From Fodinibacter sp963834965 (GTDB taxonomy: Bacteria; Actinomycetota; Actinomycetes; Actinomycetales; Dermatophilaceae): a stretch of DNA of 64,000 nt. The notes beneath the pieces were generated by a model. That model saw only the letters and a list, made by a program, of their open reading frames with translations, was not told where the DNA came from and ran no database searches. Both the position numbers and the translations under genes were made by a program. This document shows, one piece after another, positions 1-8,387 of this stretch. The stretch covers positions 1-64,000 of the forward strand of contig CAWIEI010000019.1 of the NCBI GenBank assembly GCA_963834965.1. Direction: 5' to 3'. The number at the start of each line of letters is the position of its first letter. Position 1 is the stretch's first letter.

Positions 1-343
1 GCGTCACCGGTTCTGCGCGACCGGGATCCGCCGGGTGGGCCGGGTCGGCAGAGGCCGGGCTTGAAGCCGGCGGCTGACCCGCCGCACCGGCCGCGCCGGA
101 GGTCTTGGCATAGGCGCCCACCGTGGCGAAGACAAGCCAGGCCGCCACCCAGCTGACCAGCAGTGCGGCGATGAAGCGGATCAGGGCGGTCTGCACCGCG
201 AGGTTCCCGTCCATGACCAGCCACAGAACGGGGACGAAGAGAAGCAGGGCCACCGAGATGACCGGGCGATGCGGGGTGGGCAGCGGCTGCCCTGTCGCGG
301 TGGCTCCGGGCGGCTCGGACGGTTGCTTCCTCTTCTTGCTCAT
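1..343 (-). CDS. hypothetical membrane protein, cut by the window edge
   Basis: About 114 residues are visible from an ATG at 343; the 3' end lies outside the window. The N-terminus is basic (MSKKRKQPSEPP). Two hydrophobic segments follow, around residues 28-45 and 52-72, then a Pro/Ala/Ser-rich tail. It looks like a small two-helix membrane protein. Its ATG overlaps the stop codon of the flhF-like gene (ATGA), so it is probably the next cistron of the flagellar operon and translationally coupled to it. I do not recognise a family, and location alone suggests a flagellum-linked role. Confidence 0.7.
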   Translation of the reverse strand, partial: MSKKRKQPSEPPGATATGQPLPTPHRPVISVALLLFVPVLWLVMDGNLAVQTALIRFIAALLVSWVAAWLVFATVGAYAKTSGAAGAAGQPPASSPASADPAHPADPGRAEPVT

Positions 344-1653
344 CGCCCTGCTCCCTCGTCAGTCAGCATGGCCATCCAGCGGGTCAAGGTTGCCCGCTCG
401 CCGTCGAGCAGGCCGACCGGCAGCGGCCCGGCCAGCGAGGCCGCAGGGTCTGCCGTCGCCGGGACGTTCACCAGGGCCAGGGCGTCGACGGTGCCGATCG
501 AGGCCGCCCAGGCGACGACGTCGTCAACCTTCGTGCAGGCCCGGGCAACCGCCCAGGTGTACGTCGGCGCGAGAGTAGAGACGACCGACGCCAGCCAGCT
601 GCCGGGGGCCGGCGGCATGGGGGCCTCGACCACCACGATGGTGCCGCCTGCCACGTCCTGCCAGAGCCGGCGGCTCATCGCGATGTCGGAGACGCTGGAC
701 AGCAACCGGCCGACCGGCACCTGGTGACCCCGCGACGATGCCGGCACCGCGAGATAGGTCTCGGCGGGATCCATGCCCAGCTCACGCGCCAGAGCTCCCG
801 CAACGCCCAGCGCGGCATCAACCTCCCCCACCACGACGATGACCTGGCCAGGGGTCGCGACGATCAGCGGGCCCAACGGGCGCGACTCCACCCAGGACAG
901 CAACCGGCGGTAGACGTCTGCGGGGTCGTGGATGCCCGCCAGAACGTGGGCGGGCACACCCATCCGCATCGCCCGCGCGGCCATCTGAGCTCCGCTGGGG
1001 GGAACAGTCGGGTGAGGGGTCCGCCCGTGCTTCGGCACGGCCTTGGCGGCAGGGGTCTCCCGCGCCTTCAGCTCGGCAGCGGCTGACGTCGTAGCCACCT
1101 CGGCAGCGGCTGACGTCGTAGCCACCTCGTCCGGCACCCGTCCGCCATCCGCCGGCGGCCCGGTGTCGATGCTGCTCTGGAGCCGCGACATGACGTCGGC
1201 GAAAGAGGCTGTCTGGGTCGAGACGGCCAGGGACTTGGCAACGGGTCCGCCGACGGCACGCGGTGGCAGCCCCGCTGATGGAGCGGCACCAATCGAGAGA
1301 ACCGGGGAGGGAACCGCAAGTTTCGAGGTGGCACGTGAGGGCGCTTCTTGCGATGGCCCAGGCAGCACGCCTCGATGCAGTGCCTTCTCCTCCTCGTTGA
1401 GCCGGTCGACGAGCTCCATCACGGACTGAACGGGGCCGCCGCTGCGCTTGACACCGCGACTCGGGGCGTCAGCCGGCACCGCAGGGACCTCGACCTGGAT
1501 GGTGAAGCGCTCCCGGGCGAAGAACCCGCCCACCCCACCCCGACGGACCTTCTCTGCCTGCACGATGCGCGCCCCGGTGCCGTACTGGGTACGAACCTGC
1601 TCCAGCAGCGTCTCCAGGTCAGGGCCCTCAAGCAGCAGGCGCAAGGCTGACAT
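340..1653 (-). CDS. flhF: FlhF-like protein with degenerate SRP-type GTPase domain
   Basis: 437 residues. The first ~55 residues (LLLEGPDLETLLEQVRTQYG, then ARIVQAEKVRRGG) match the FlhF N-domain, and the gene follows flhA, the usual place of flhF. FlhF is an SRP-family GTPase that directs flagellar placement. Here residues ~60-250 are a low-complexity Ala/Pro/Thr linker. In the C-terminal third the P-loop (GxxGxGKT) is missing: the equivalent stretch near residue 271 reads VIVVVGEVDAALGVAGAL, with no GKT. A TKVDD element resembling the TKxD GTPase motif remains near residue 374. It is probably a non-hydrolysing FlhF relative. It overlaps the flhA end by 26 bases. Confidence 0.75.
   Translation of the reverse strand: MSALRLLLEGPDLETLLEQVRTQYGTGARIVQAEKVRRGGVGGFFARERFTIQVEVPAVPADAPSRGVKRSGGPVQSVMELVDRLNEEEKALHRGVLPGPSQEAPSRATSKLAVPSPVLSIGAAPSAGLPPRAVGGPVAKSLAVSTQTASFADVMSRLQSSIDTGPPADGGRVPDEVATTSAAAEVATTSAAAELKARETPAAKAVPKHGRTPHPTVPPSGAQMAARAMRMGVPAHVLAGIHDPADVYRRLLSWVESRPLGPLIVATPGQVIVVVGEVDAALGVAGALARELGMDPAETYLAVPASSRGHQVPVGRLLSSVSDIAMSRRLWQDVAGGTIVVVEAPMPPAPGSWLASVVSTLAPTYTWAVARACTKVDDVVAWAASIGTVDALALVNVPATADPAASLAGPLPVGLLDGERATLTRWMAMLTDEGAGR
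1075..1128. repeat. 27-bp perfect tandem duplication inside flhF
   Basis: Two identical 27-base units (1075-1101 and 1102-1128) lie in the linker of the flhF-like gene and encode EVATTSAAA twice. The unit length keeps the frame. This is likely replication slippage in a disordered linker. Confidence 0.9.
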
Positions 1654-3685
1654 GCACTGCTCCTACCGGGGTGATGCTCAGCTGGGAGCCAAGCTCTGAG
1701 TAGGACAGAACAGGCAGGGTGGGCGCAGCGGCCTCAACGAGCCGGTGCAACGGCAGCCGCAGTGGCTGGGCGCACACCAGCACAGGGCGGTCTCCTGCCT
1801 GCTCGGCCTTCTCGGCCAGACGGGCGGTCTCGACGGCCAGCCGCTCGGCATACGCCGGGTCGACCAGCAGGAAGGAGCCGGAGTCCCCGGTGCGCAGCGA
1901 CTCCAGCAGGTTCTGCTCCATCAGGGGGTCGAAGGTGATCACCGGCAGCCGGCCGTCGACGGCGTGGGTTGCCGAGATCGCCGGGCCCAGGGCAGTGCGT
2001 GCGGCCTCGAGCAGACCGTCGGGATCGGTGCTCGAACGGGCTCTGGAGCCCATTGCCTCGAAGATGCGAACGAGGTCCCGGATGCACACCCGTTCGACGA
2101 GCAGCGACTGCAAGCACCTCTGGATCTCGCCGAGGCTGAGCGGGGTGGGAGTGAGCTCTTCGATGACCACGGGGTGGGTGGACTTCGTCATCTCGATCAG
2201 CGTCTTGACGTCCTCGCGGCCGAGCAGCAGATGGGCGTTCCTGCGCACGATCTCGGCCAGGTGGGTGGTGATCACCGACGACCGGTCGACCAGGGTGGCG
2301 CCCGAGAGCCCGACGTGCCGGCGCATCTCCACGGGCACCCACTTGGCGTCGAGACCGAAGACCGGTTCCCGGGTCACCGTGCCGGGCAGCGAGGTGAGGT
2401 CATCTCCGATCGCCAGCAGCATGCCGCTGGGGGCTTCGCCACGGGCGACCTCGACCCCATGGAGCCGGATCGCGTAGGTCTTGGCCGGCAGGTCGAGGTT
2501 GTCGCGGGTGCGGACCAGGGGGATCACGATGCCCAGCTCGAGTGCCAGCTTGCGACGGAGCGCACGGACGCGGTCCAGCAGGTCGCCGCCGGTGGAGGAG
2601 TCGACCAGATCGATCAGGTCGTAGGCCAGCTCGAGCTCCAGGGGCTCGACCCTCATCTCCCGGGCGATCGACTCGGGGTTGTCGGGCGACACAGGTGTGC
2701 CGGCAGCCAGGGCAGCGGCCGCCGCCGGACTCTGGGCATCCAGCTGCTCCTTTTTGGGGAGGCGCTGGGCTATCAGCACCATCGCGGCGCCGACCAGCAC
2801 GAACGGTGCCTTGGGCAGGCCGGGGATCATGGCCAGAAGCAGGATCGCGGACCCGGCGATCTGGAAGGCGCGACGCTGCTTGGCGAACTGGTGGATGAGG
2901 TCGCTGCCCATGTCATGCTCGGTCGTGGCCCTGGTCACGATCAGACCGGTCGAGATCGAGATCAGCAGCGCGGGAATCTGAGAGACGAGCCCGTCCCCGA
3001 TGGACAGCAGGCTGTAGGTCGAGATGGCGTCACCCATCGACATGTGCTTCTGCACGACGCCGATGAAGAACCCCCCGATCAGGTTCACCAGGGTGATGAC
3101 GATGGCTGCGATGGCGTCACCCTTGACGAACTTGGATGCGCCGTCCATCGCGCCATAGAAGTCGGCCTCGGCGGAGACCTCGTGGCGTCGTCGGCGCGCC
3201 TCGTCATCGTCGATGAGACCCGAGTTCAGGTCGGCATCGATCGCCATCTGCTTGCCGGGCATCGCATCAAGGGTGAACCGCGCAGCAACTTCGGCCACCC
3301 GACCGGCGCCATTGGTGATCACCACGAACTGGATCACGACCAGGATCACGAAGATCACCAGCCCGACCACGAGCGAACCGCCAACCACGAAGTGGCCGAA
3401 AGACTCGATGACCTTGCCGGCATACCCGTTGATCAACACCAGCCGGGTGGCGCTGACGTTCAGGGCCAGGCGGAACATCGTGGCGATCAGCAGCAGCGAG
3501 GGGAAGACAGCGAAGTCCAAGGGCCTGGTGACGGACAGGCTGACCAGCAGGATGAGGACGGCGCCGCTGATGTTCACGGCGATCAGCAGGTCCAGGACCA
3601 TGGTCGGCAACGGGACGATCATCATCACGACGATCGAGATGATCGCAGCGGGAATGCCGATCTGGCCGATATGCCTCGATCTCAC
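1628..3685 (-). CDS. flhA: flagellar type III export gate protein FlhA
   Basis: 685 residues, normal FlhA length. The N-terminal half carries the hydrophobic segments of the export gate and the family signature RFTLDAMPGKQMAIDADLNSG around residue 138. The C-terminal half is the cytoplasmic domain that docks export chaperones and FlhB-controlled substrates. The start is a GTG at 3685 with GAGG a few bases upstream. A sigma-28 type promoter lies 60-90 bases upstream, between flhB and flhA, so flhA-flhF can be transcribed apart from the long mot-fli operon. Confidence 0.97.
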   Translation of the reverse strand: MRSRHIGQIGIPAAIISIVVMMIVPLPTMVLDLLIAVNISGAVLILLVSLSVTRPLDFAVFPSLLLIATMFRLALNVSATRLVLINGYAGKVIESFGHFVVGGSLVVGLVIFVILVVIQFVVITNGAGRVAEVAARFTLDAMPGKQMAIDADLNSGLIDDDEARRRRHEVSAEADFYGAMDGASKFVKGDAIAAIVITLVNLIGGFFIGVVQKHMSMGDAISTYSLLSIGDGLVSQIPALLISISTGLIVTRATTEHDMGSDLIHQFAKQRRAFQIAGSAILLLAMIPGLPKAPFVLVGAAMVLIAQRLPKKEQLDAQSPAAAAALAAGTPVSPDNPESIAREMRVEPLELELAYDLIDLVDSSTGGDLLDRVRALRRKLALELGIVIPLVRTRDNLDLPAKTYAIRLHGVEVARGEAPSGMLLAIGDDLTSLPGTVTREPVFGLDAKWVPVEMRRHVGLSGATLVDRSSVITTHLAEIVRRNAHLLLGREDVKTLIEMTKSTHPVVIEELTPTPLSLGEIQRCLQSLLVERVCIRDLVRIFEAMGSRARSSTDPDGLLEAARTALGPAISATHAVDGRLPVITFDPLMEQNLLESLRTGDSGSFLLVDPAYAERLAVETARLAEKAEQAGDRPVLVCAQPLRLPLHRLVEAAAPTLPVLSYSELGSQLSITPVGAVHVSLAPAA

Positions 3686-3727
3686 GGGACCTCACGTGCT
3701 CGGGTGGACCGTCATGGGCCTGTGGGT

Positions 3728-3773
3728 GCCGTCCTGGCGTGTTTCATATCGGCACCAGGGTGCGACACCTGAG
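3728..3773 (-). promoter_or_regulatory. sigma-28 promoter of flhA with 5'-end GGA hairpin
   Basis: On the minus strand CTCA (3770-3773), a 16-base spacer, then GCCGATATG (3745-3753). The expected transcript start is near 3738, where the RNA would begin GCCAGGACGGC (3738-3728), a 3-bp hairpin with GGA in the loop. The promoter matches the other sigma-28 sites in this window in both sequence and spacing. The hairpin as a CsrA site is inference and weaker than the one at flgB. Confidence 0.7.
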
Positions 3774-3786
3774 GTTTCGCGGGCGG

Positions 3787-4881
3787 TTACCGGGCGCCGG
3801 CCATCGGACGGACGGTGTGAAGTCCGACGGCAGATCCCCTGCGTCGAAGGGCCATGACGAACGCCAGGATCCGGGCCACGGCGTCGAACAGGTCGACCGG
3901 GATCTCCTGACCCACTTCGCAGGCATCGAACAGCAGCCTGGCCAGCGCGACGTCTGCCACCATCGGTCGGTCGTGCTTGCGCGCTTCCTCGCGGATCTTG
4001 GCAGCGATCACTCCGCGGCCCTTGGCAACGACGATGGGCGCACCCTCTCCGGGCTCATACTTCAGCGCCACAGCCACGTGGGTCGGGTTGACCACCACCA
4101 CGTCAGCGGTGGCCACACTGGCCATCATCCGGTTGCGGCTGAGCTCGCGCTGGCGCTGGCGCAGATGGCCCTTCTGGGTTGGGTCGCCATCAGTCTGGCG
4201 GTGCTCCCGCTTGATCTCGTCAGGGGTCATCATCATCCCCTTGTTGACCTTCCTGCGTGCGACCAGATAGTCAACAGCCGCGATGCCCAGGCCCACGAAG
4301 GCTGTCACCCGAAGCAGCTTCATCGCGGCCGCCGCCGCGCCGTTCACGGAGGCCGACAGCGACATGCCCTCTCCCATGGCCTGCGGCCCCACAGCCCTGA
4401 GGATCAGCCAGGCGACCAGACCGATGACCGCGAACTTCAGCAGGGTCTTCGCCAGCTGCCAGGCTGCCTGGACGCTGAACCACCGCTTGACCCCCTTGGC
4501 GACGTTGAGACTCTCGAACTTCGGCTTGAACCGCTTCGAGGAGATCTTCAGACCTCCCTGGCCGATGCCACCGAGGGTGGCGACCGCGGCTGCGCACAGA
4601 AGCATCGGCAGGATCGCGCCGGCGGCGCCCGTCGCCGCGGTGGACAGGATCTCGAGGACACGACCCGGCTCCGGCGCCATCATCAGGTCAGGGAGCTGCT
4701 TCATCACGGTGTCGAAGCCCTCACGCATTCGCTCCACCGTCAGCGGCGCGAGATAGCTGAAGGACAGCACCGTCAGCCAGGCCGTGATGTCGGCCGAGCG
4801 CGCGACCTGACCGTCCTTGGCAGCCTGCTTACGCCGTTGAGGTGTCGGCTTCTCGGTCTTCTGGGACTTGTCCTCGGCCAC
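3787..4881 (-). CDS. flhB: flagellar export switch protein FlhB
   Basis: 364 residues. A basic N-terminus (EDKSQKTEKPTPQRRKQAAK) is followed by four hydrophobic segments and the cytoplasmic autocleavage motif NPTH near residue 262 (VVVNPTHVAVALKY). FlhB is the specificity switch of the flagellar type III exporter, cleaving itself between N and P when the hook is complete. The C-terminal cleaved domain (GRGVIAAKIREEA, then LARLLF) is intact. It starts 2 bases after the fliR stop codon, in the same operon. Confidence 0.97.
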   Translation of the reverse strand: MAEDKSQKTEKPTPQRRKQAAKDGQVARSADITAWLTVLSFSYLAPLTVERMREGFDTVMKQLPDLMMAPEPGRVLEILSTAATGAAGAILPMLLCAAAVATLGGIGQGGLKISSKRFKPKFESLNVAKGVKRWFSVQAAWQLAKTLLKFAVIGLVAWLILRAVGPQAMGEGMSLSASVNGAAAAAMKLLRVTAFVGLGIAAVDYLVARRKVNKGMMMTPDEIKREHRQTDGDPTQKGHLRQRQRELSRNRMMASVATADVVVVNPTHVAVALKYEPGEGAPIVVAKGRGVIAAKIREEARKHDRPMVADVALARLLFDACEVGQEIPVDLFDAVARILAFVMALRRRGSAVGLHTVRPMAGAR

Positions 4882-4883
4882 CC

Positions 4884-5681
4884 TCAGCCACCAAAGCCCT
4901 TGGTCAAAGCACCGAACGCCGCAATGATGTGGTTCAGGATCGCGCTGACAGCCCCCGGCAGGAACGCCACGGCGACGCTGGTCAGGGCCAGGGTCAGCAA
5001 GATCTTGATGGGGAAGCTCATCACGAAGATGTTGAGCGAGGGCACCGCCCGGCTGAGCAGACCCAGCGCCAGGTCAGCAAGGAACAGCACGACCACGACG
5101 GGGGCGGCGATCTGCAGGGTGGAGACGAAGAAGACCCCGACGTTCGAGGTGACCGTGCTGGTGATGGCCGAGATGCTGACCGGTTGCATGCGCAGCACGT
5201 CATAGGAGGCCATGAAACCGCGAATCAGGAACAGGTGTCCGTTCAGTGCGAACAGCAGGGTGACCGCCACCGTCTGGTAAACCCGCCCGAACATGCTGAC
5301 GCTGACATTGGAAACCGGGTCATAGAGCGACGCCAGGGTGAAGCCGCTGGCAAGGTCGATGAGCTCACCTGCGGCCTGGACTGCCGCGAAGAGCATCTGC
5401 GCCAGGAAACCCAGGGACAGCCCGACGACCACCTGGAAGAGCACCGCGACGAGGATCGGGAAGAACTCCGGCGGGGGGGCCTGCGAAGCCAGACGAGGGC
5501 CGATCGCCATGGCGAGCGCCAGCGCCAGCGTGACCTTGACCATCTTGGGGATGCCGCGGTGGTTGAACGGCGGCGCTATCACGAGCCAGGCTGAGATCCG
5601 GACGGTGGCGAGCAAGATGGCGATCACCTGGTCGACCGGCACCTGCACGTTCACGGTGTGGTCACCCGGCTCATCCGGCAA
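4884..5681 (-). CDS. fliR: flagellar export protein FliR
   Basis: 265 residues, very hydrophobic with about six membrane segments. The order after fliP and fliQ and the GELIDLASGFTLASLYDP stretch are typical of FliR. It forms the export gate with FliP and FliQ. It overlaps the end of fliQ by 11 bases, indicating tight translational coupling. Confidence 0.95.
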   Translation of the reverse strand: MPDEPGDHTVNVQVPVDQVIAILLATVRISAWLVIAPPFNHRGIPKMVKVTLALALAMAIGPRLASQAPPPEFFPILVAVLFQVVVGLSLGFLAQMLFAAVQAAGELIDLASGFTLASLYDPVSNVSVSMFGRVYQTVAVTLLFALNGHLFLIRGFMASYDVLRMQPVSISAITSTVTSNVGVFFVSTLQIAAPVVVVLFLADLALGLLSRAVPSLNIFVMSFPIKILLTLALTSVAVAFLPGAVSAILNHIIAAFGALTKGFGG

Positions 5682-5943
5682 GCAGCTGGGGCAGTGCGGC
5701 GAAGAGCATGTTGGTGAAGTCGATGACCTCGTCCATCATCCACTGCCCGCTGAAGAGGATGACGAGTCCGACGCCGATCAGCTTGGGCACGAAGGAGAGG
5801 GTGATCTCCTGGATCTGGGTGACCGACTGGATGACGGACACGCCGAATCCGATCGCCAGGCTCACCAACAAGATCGGGGCGCCCAGCTTGGTGGCCACGA
5901 TCATGGTCTGGACGGCGAGGTGGACAACCGCGGCATCGTTCAC
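5671..5943 (-). CDS. fliQ: flagellar export protein FliQ
   Basis: 90 residues, the standard FliQ size, with two hydrophobic hairpin helices (ILLVSLAIGFGVSVIQSVTQIQE, then a second segment LIGVGLVILFSGQWMM). The motif QSVTQIQEITLSFVPK is a family hallmark. It is a component of the FliPQR export gate, encoded between fliP and fliR. Confidence 0.96.
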   Translation of the reverse strand: MNDAAVVHLAVQTMIVATKLGAPILLVSLAIGFGVSVIQSVTQIQEITLSFVPKLIGVGLVILFSGQWMMDEVIDFTNMLFAALPQLLAG

Positions 5944-5962
5944 AGGAACTCCTCGCTGACCA

Positions 5963-6940
5963 TCAGTGGTAGCTCGTGACGAGGGCTTTGGTGATGAGGT
6001 CCCATCCGTCGACCATGACGAACAGCAACAGCTTGAACGGCAAGGAGATCATCACGGGAGGCAGCATCATCATGCCCATCGACATCAGGGAAGAGCTCAC
6101 GACGAGGTCGATCACCAGGAAGGGGATGAAGATGACGAACCCGATGATGAAGGCGGACTTCAGCTCCGAGAGCACGAACGCCGGGATGAGCGTGGTCATC
6201 TGCACGTCGTCGGCCTTGGCCGGCCGGGGGCTCTTGCTCAAGGTGATCATGGTTGCCAGCTCGGTCTTGCGGGTCTGCTTGAGCATGAACGTTTTCAGCG
6301 GCACAACCCCCCGGTCGTACGCCTGGGTCTGGGTGATCTCCCCCTTGAGATAGGGCTGGACGGCCAGCTCGTTCATCTGCGTCAGCACGGGCGCCATGAC
6401 GAAGAGACTGAGGAACAGGGCAAGCCCGGCCAGGACCTGGTTCGGGGGGATCGTGGGTGTTCCGAGCGCGTTGCGGGTCAACGACAGCACCACGATGATC
6501 TTGGTGAAGGCGGTGCAGAGCATCAGCAGAGCCGGGGCGACTGACAGGACCGTGAGCAGCAGAATGATGCTGATGGTCTGGCTGGGTTTGGTGGTGCCGG
6601 GGTTCAGGTCCACCGACACGCTGCCTGGGCTGGTCGTGCTGGTGGTACTTGACGCGGTGGGGGTTGGGGCCGGGCTGGTGCCTGGGGCCGGGTTGGGGAT
6701 TGAAGCCATTCCGGGCAGGGCGTTACTGCCAGATACGCTCGCGACCGCGACGTAGGCGCGCTGCGCGTGTGCCGGGGAGGCGGCCCCCAGGCTGCAGAGG
6801 GCGACGAGGCAGGGCACGGTCAGCACCATCAGAAATCGCCACAGCCCCGCCAGCAGCGGCCCCCGTGTACCGGGGCAACCGCGACGAACGGACCGGCCAT
6901 GCCTGTGGGCAGAGCCCGTGGGGGTGGCCGGGTCAGCCAT
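5963..6940 (-). CDS. fliP: flagellar export protein FliP
   Basis: 325 residues. The conserved FliP core starts near residue 110 (QTISIILLLTVLSVAPALLM, then TAFTKIIVVLSLTRNALGTP) and runs to the C-terminal membrane segments (VSSSLMSMGMMMLPPVMISL). FliP nucleates the FliPQR gate. The N-terminus is long: a basic stretch, a hydrophobic segment resembling a signal sequence (LMVLTVPCLVALCSLGAAS), then a Pro/Thr/Ser-rich spacer of about 40 residues. It overlaps the fliO end by 8 bases. The true start could lie a little downstream. Confidence 0.95.
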   Translation of the reverse strand: MADPATPTGSAHRHGRSVRRGCPGTRGPLLAGLWRFLMVLTVPCLVALCSLGAASPAHAQRAYVAVASVSGSNALPGMASIPNPAPGTSPAPTPTASSTTSTTSPGSVSVDLNPGTTKPSQTISIILLLTVLSVAPALLMLCTAFTKIIVVLSLTRNALGTPTIPPNQVLAGLALFLSLFVMAPVLTQMNELAVQPYLKGEITQTQAYDRGVVPLKTFMLKQTRKTELATMITLSKSPRPAKADDVQMTTLIPAFVLSELKSAFIIGFVIFIPFLVIDLVVSSSLMSMGMMMLPPVMISLPFKLLLFVMVDGWDLITKALVTSYH

Positions 6941-7361
6941 GACGGACGGTCAGCTGGCGCAGGGTTTCCACGACGGACTGGACCGTTGCGCCGATCTGAA
7001 GGCGGCCCTGTGGCGGTGCGGCGATGGCCAGGGTCGGTGCGGCGATGGCCTGGGTCAATGAAGCGGGCTCCGGCTCCTCGACGTCCTCCAGCTCACGCAG
7101 CACCGACACTGCGGTATCGGTCACGCCCAGCAGGAGCAGCTGTCCCGAAATGCGCACTACTGCCAGGCTTGACCCGCGCGAGAGCCCCTGCCGGGTCACC
7201 ACCTCCAGCAAGAGTGCCTTCTTTCGACGTTGGCTCGCTCCATGCCCTGAGCCGACGCCGATCTGGCGGTTACGCAGGTAACGCGCCAGTAGGACCATGA
7301 GGACGAGCACCGTGGCCAAGGACAGGACCAGGCGCACCAGGGTGCCAAGACCCTCGATCAT
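6933..7361 (-). CDS. fliO: flagellar biosynthesis protein FliO
   Basis: 142 residues. One N-terminal transmembrane segment (LVRLVLSLATVLVLMVLLARYL) is followed by a small soluble domain with RGSSLAVVRISGQLLLLGVTD, the conserved FliO stretch. FliO helps assemble FliP. It directly precedes fliP and follows fliN across an unusual 15-bp tandem repeat. FliO proteins are poorly conserved, so the call rests on topology, motif and position. Confidence 0.88.
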   Translation of the reverse strand: MIEGLGTLVRLVLSLATVLVLMVLLARYLRNRQIGVGSGHGASQRRKKALLLEVVTRQGLSRGSSLAVVRISGQLLLLGVTDTAVSVLRELEDVEEPEPASLTQAIAAPTLAIAAPPQGRLQIGATVQSVVETLRQLTVRHG

Positions 7362-7375
7362 CTGGCCCCCCTCAT

Positions 7376-7435
7376 CGTGTAGCTGACAGTCGTGTAGCTG
7401 ACAGTCGTGTGGCTGACAGTCGTGTGGCTTACCGT
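7376..7435. repeat. four 15-bp tandem repeats between fliN and fliO
   Basis: The unit CGTGTAGCTGACAGT occurs at 7376-7390 and 7391-7405, then with one change at 7406-7420, then as a diverged copy at 7421-7435; a trace of a fifth runs into the fliN stop. The array fills nearly all of the 87-base fliN-fliO gap. On the mRNA each unit reads ACTGTCAGCTACACG. It has no coding role; it could be a slippage array that changes operon spacing. Confidence 0.9.
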
Positions 7436-7448
7436 CATGCGTTTGACC

Positions 7449-8351
7449 TCATGCGCCGAGCCGGCCTTCCTGCTCTGGGTTGACGATCTCCGAGATGCGC
7501 ACCGCGAACTCCTCGTCAATGACGACGACCTCGCCCCGCGCCATCAGGGTGCCGTTCACGAGCAGGTCGACCGGAGCGCCGGCGGGCCTGTCGAGCTCCA
7601 CGATGACCCCGGGCGCGAGGCCCAGCAGGTCGCGGACCGTCATCCGGGTGCGGCCGAGCTCGACGCTGACGCCCATCTCGACGTCGCGCAACAGGTTCAT
7701 CCGGCGAGCGTCGACGGCCGGGGCCTCAGCACCGACGAGCGCACCGAAGATGGGCGCGACTGGCGGGACCACGGAGACCGGTGCGGCTGGCCGGGGCGCA
7801 GAAGCATCTGCGGCGGGGGACGCTTGGCCCGCCAGCGATGCAGGACCGGCATCAGAGCCAGCTGAGGCTGGAGCGGTTTCAGACCCCTGCGCGGCGACGA
7901 ATCCGACAGCCGCGACGAGCCGGTCCCCGCGGAAGAGGCCGACCGAGATCGCCTCCGGGTCAAGGGCTGGTCCATAGCCGGAGCCGGGAACCAGGATCTG
8001 GACGTCCTGGGGTTCGAGGTCACCGGCGCGATCCGTCAGAGCCACCACGATCGCGGCCATGACGGGCTCCCAGAGGGCGACGGCGTCATCGCCCTCCTCG
8101 ACAGACTCCGGCGGGTCGGTGCCGACGACCACCTCTTCTGCGTCGGCGCCCACCACGAGACCGAGCTGGCCGGGGTTCGCGCCGCCGATACCCACACTCA
8201 GCGCGGTGCCGCCGAAGAGCTCATCTCCGGATCGACTCTCCGGCCCGAGGGCCCTCGTGTCGAGTGCGCCCAACGTGCTCAGGTGCGAGATGACCGCGCG
8301 GGCGGCTGCGACGAGAGCGTCGAGGTCAAGTTGGGTGGCCCGAACAGTCAT
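7449..8351 (-). CDS. fliN: flagellar motor switch protein FliN (FliN/FliY type, long N-terminal domain)
   Basis: 300 residues, against about 130 for a classical FliN. The C-terminal ~75 residues are the SpoA/FliN domain (LLRDVEMGVSVELGRTRMTV to DEEFAVRISEIVNPE), which builds the C-ring. Residues ~1-155 form a separate domain, rich in short hydrophobic strands and helices, reminiscent of CheC/CheX folds as in Firmicute FliY. An Ala/Pro/Ser linker joins the two. This suggests a FliY-like switch protein with an added sensory or CheY-interacting module. That domain assignment is inference from pattern only. It lies between fliM and fliO. Confidence 0.92.
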   Translation of the reverse strand: MTVRATQLDLDALVAAARAVISHLSTLGALDTRALGPESRSGDELFGGTALSVGIGGANPGQLGLVVGADAEEVVVGTDPPESVEEGDDAVALWEPVMAAIVVALTDRAGDLEPQDVQILVPGSGYGPALDPEAISVGLFRGDRLVAAVGFVAAQGSETAPASAGSDAGPASLAGQASPAADASAPRPAAPVSVVPPVAPIFGALVGAEAPAVDARRMNLLRDVEMGVSVELGRTRMTVRDLLGLAPGVIVELDRPAGAPVDLLVNGTLMARGEVVVIDEEFAVRISEIVNPEQEGRLGA

Positions 8352-8387
8352 GATGCTGATCCTTCGCGGAGGTGGCGCCGAGGTGAG

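Noticed and set aside
1745..3772. Plus-strand frame of 675 codons
   Set aside because: Antisense shadow of flhA. Its His/Asp/Gln-rich product is typical of GC-driven open frames.
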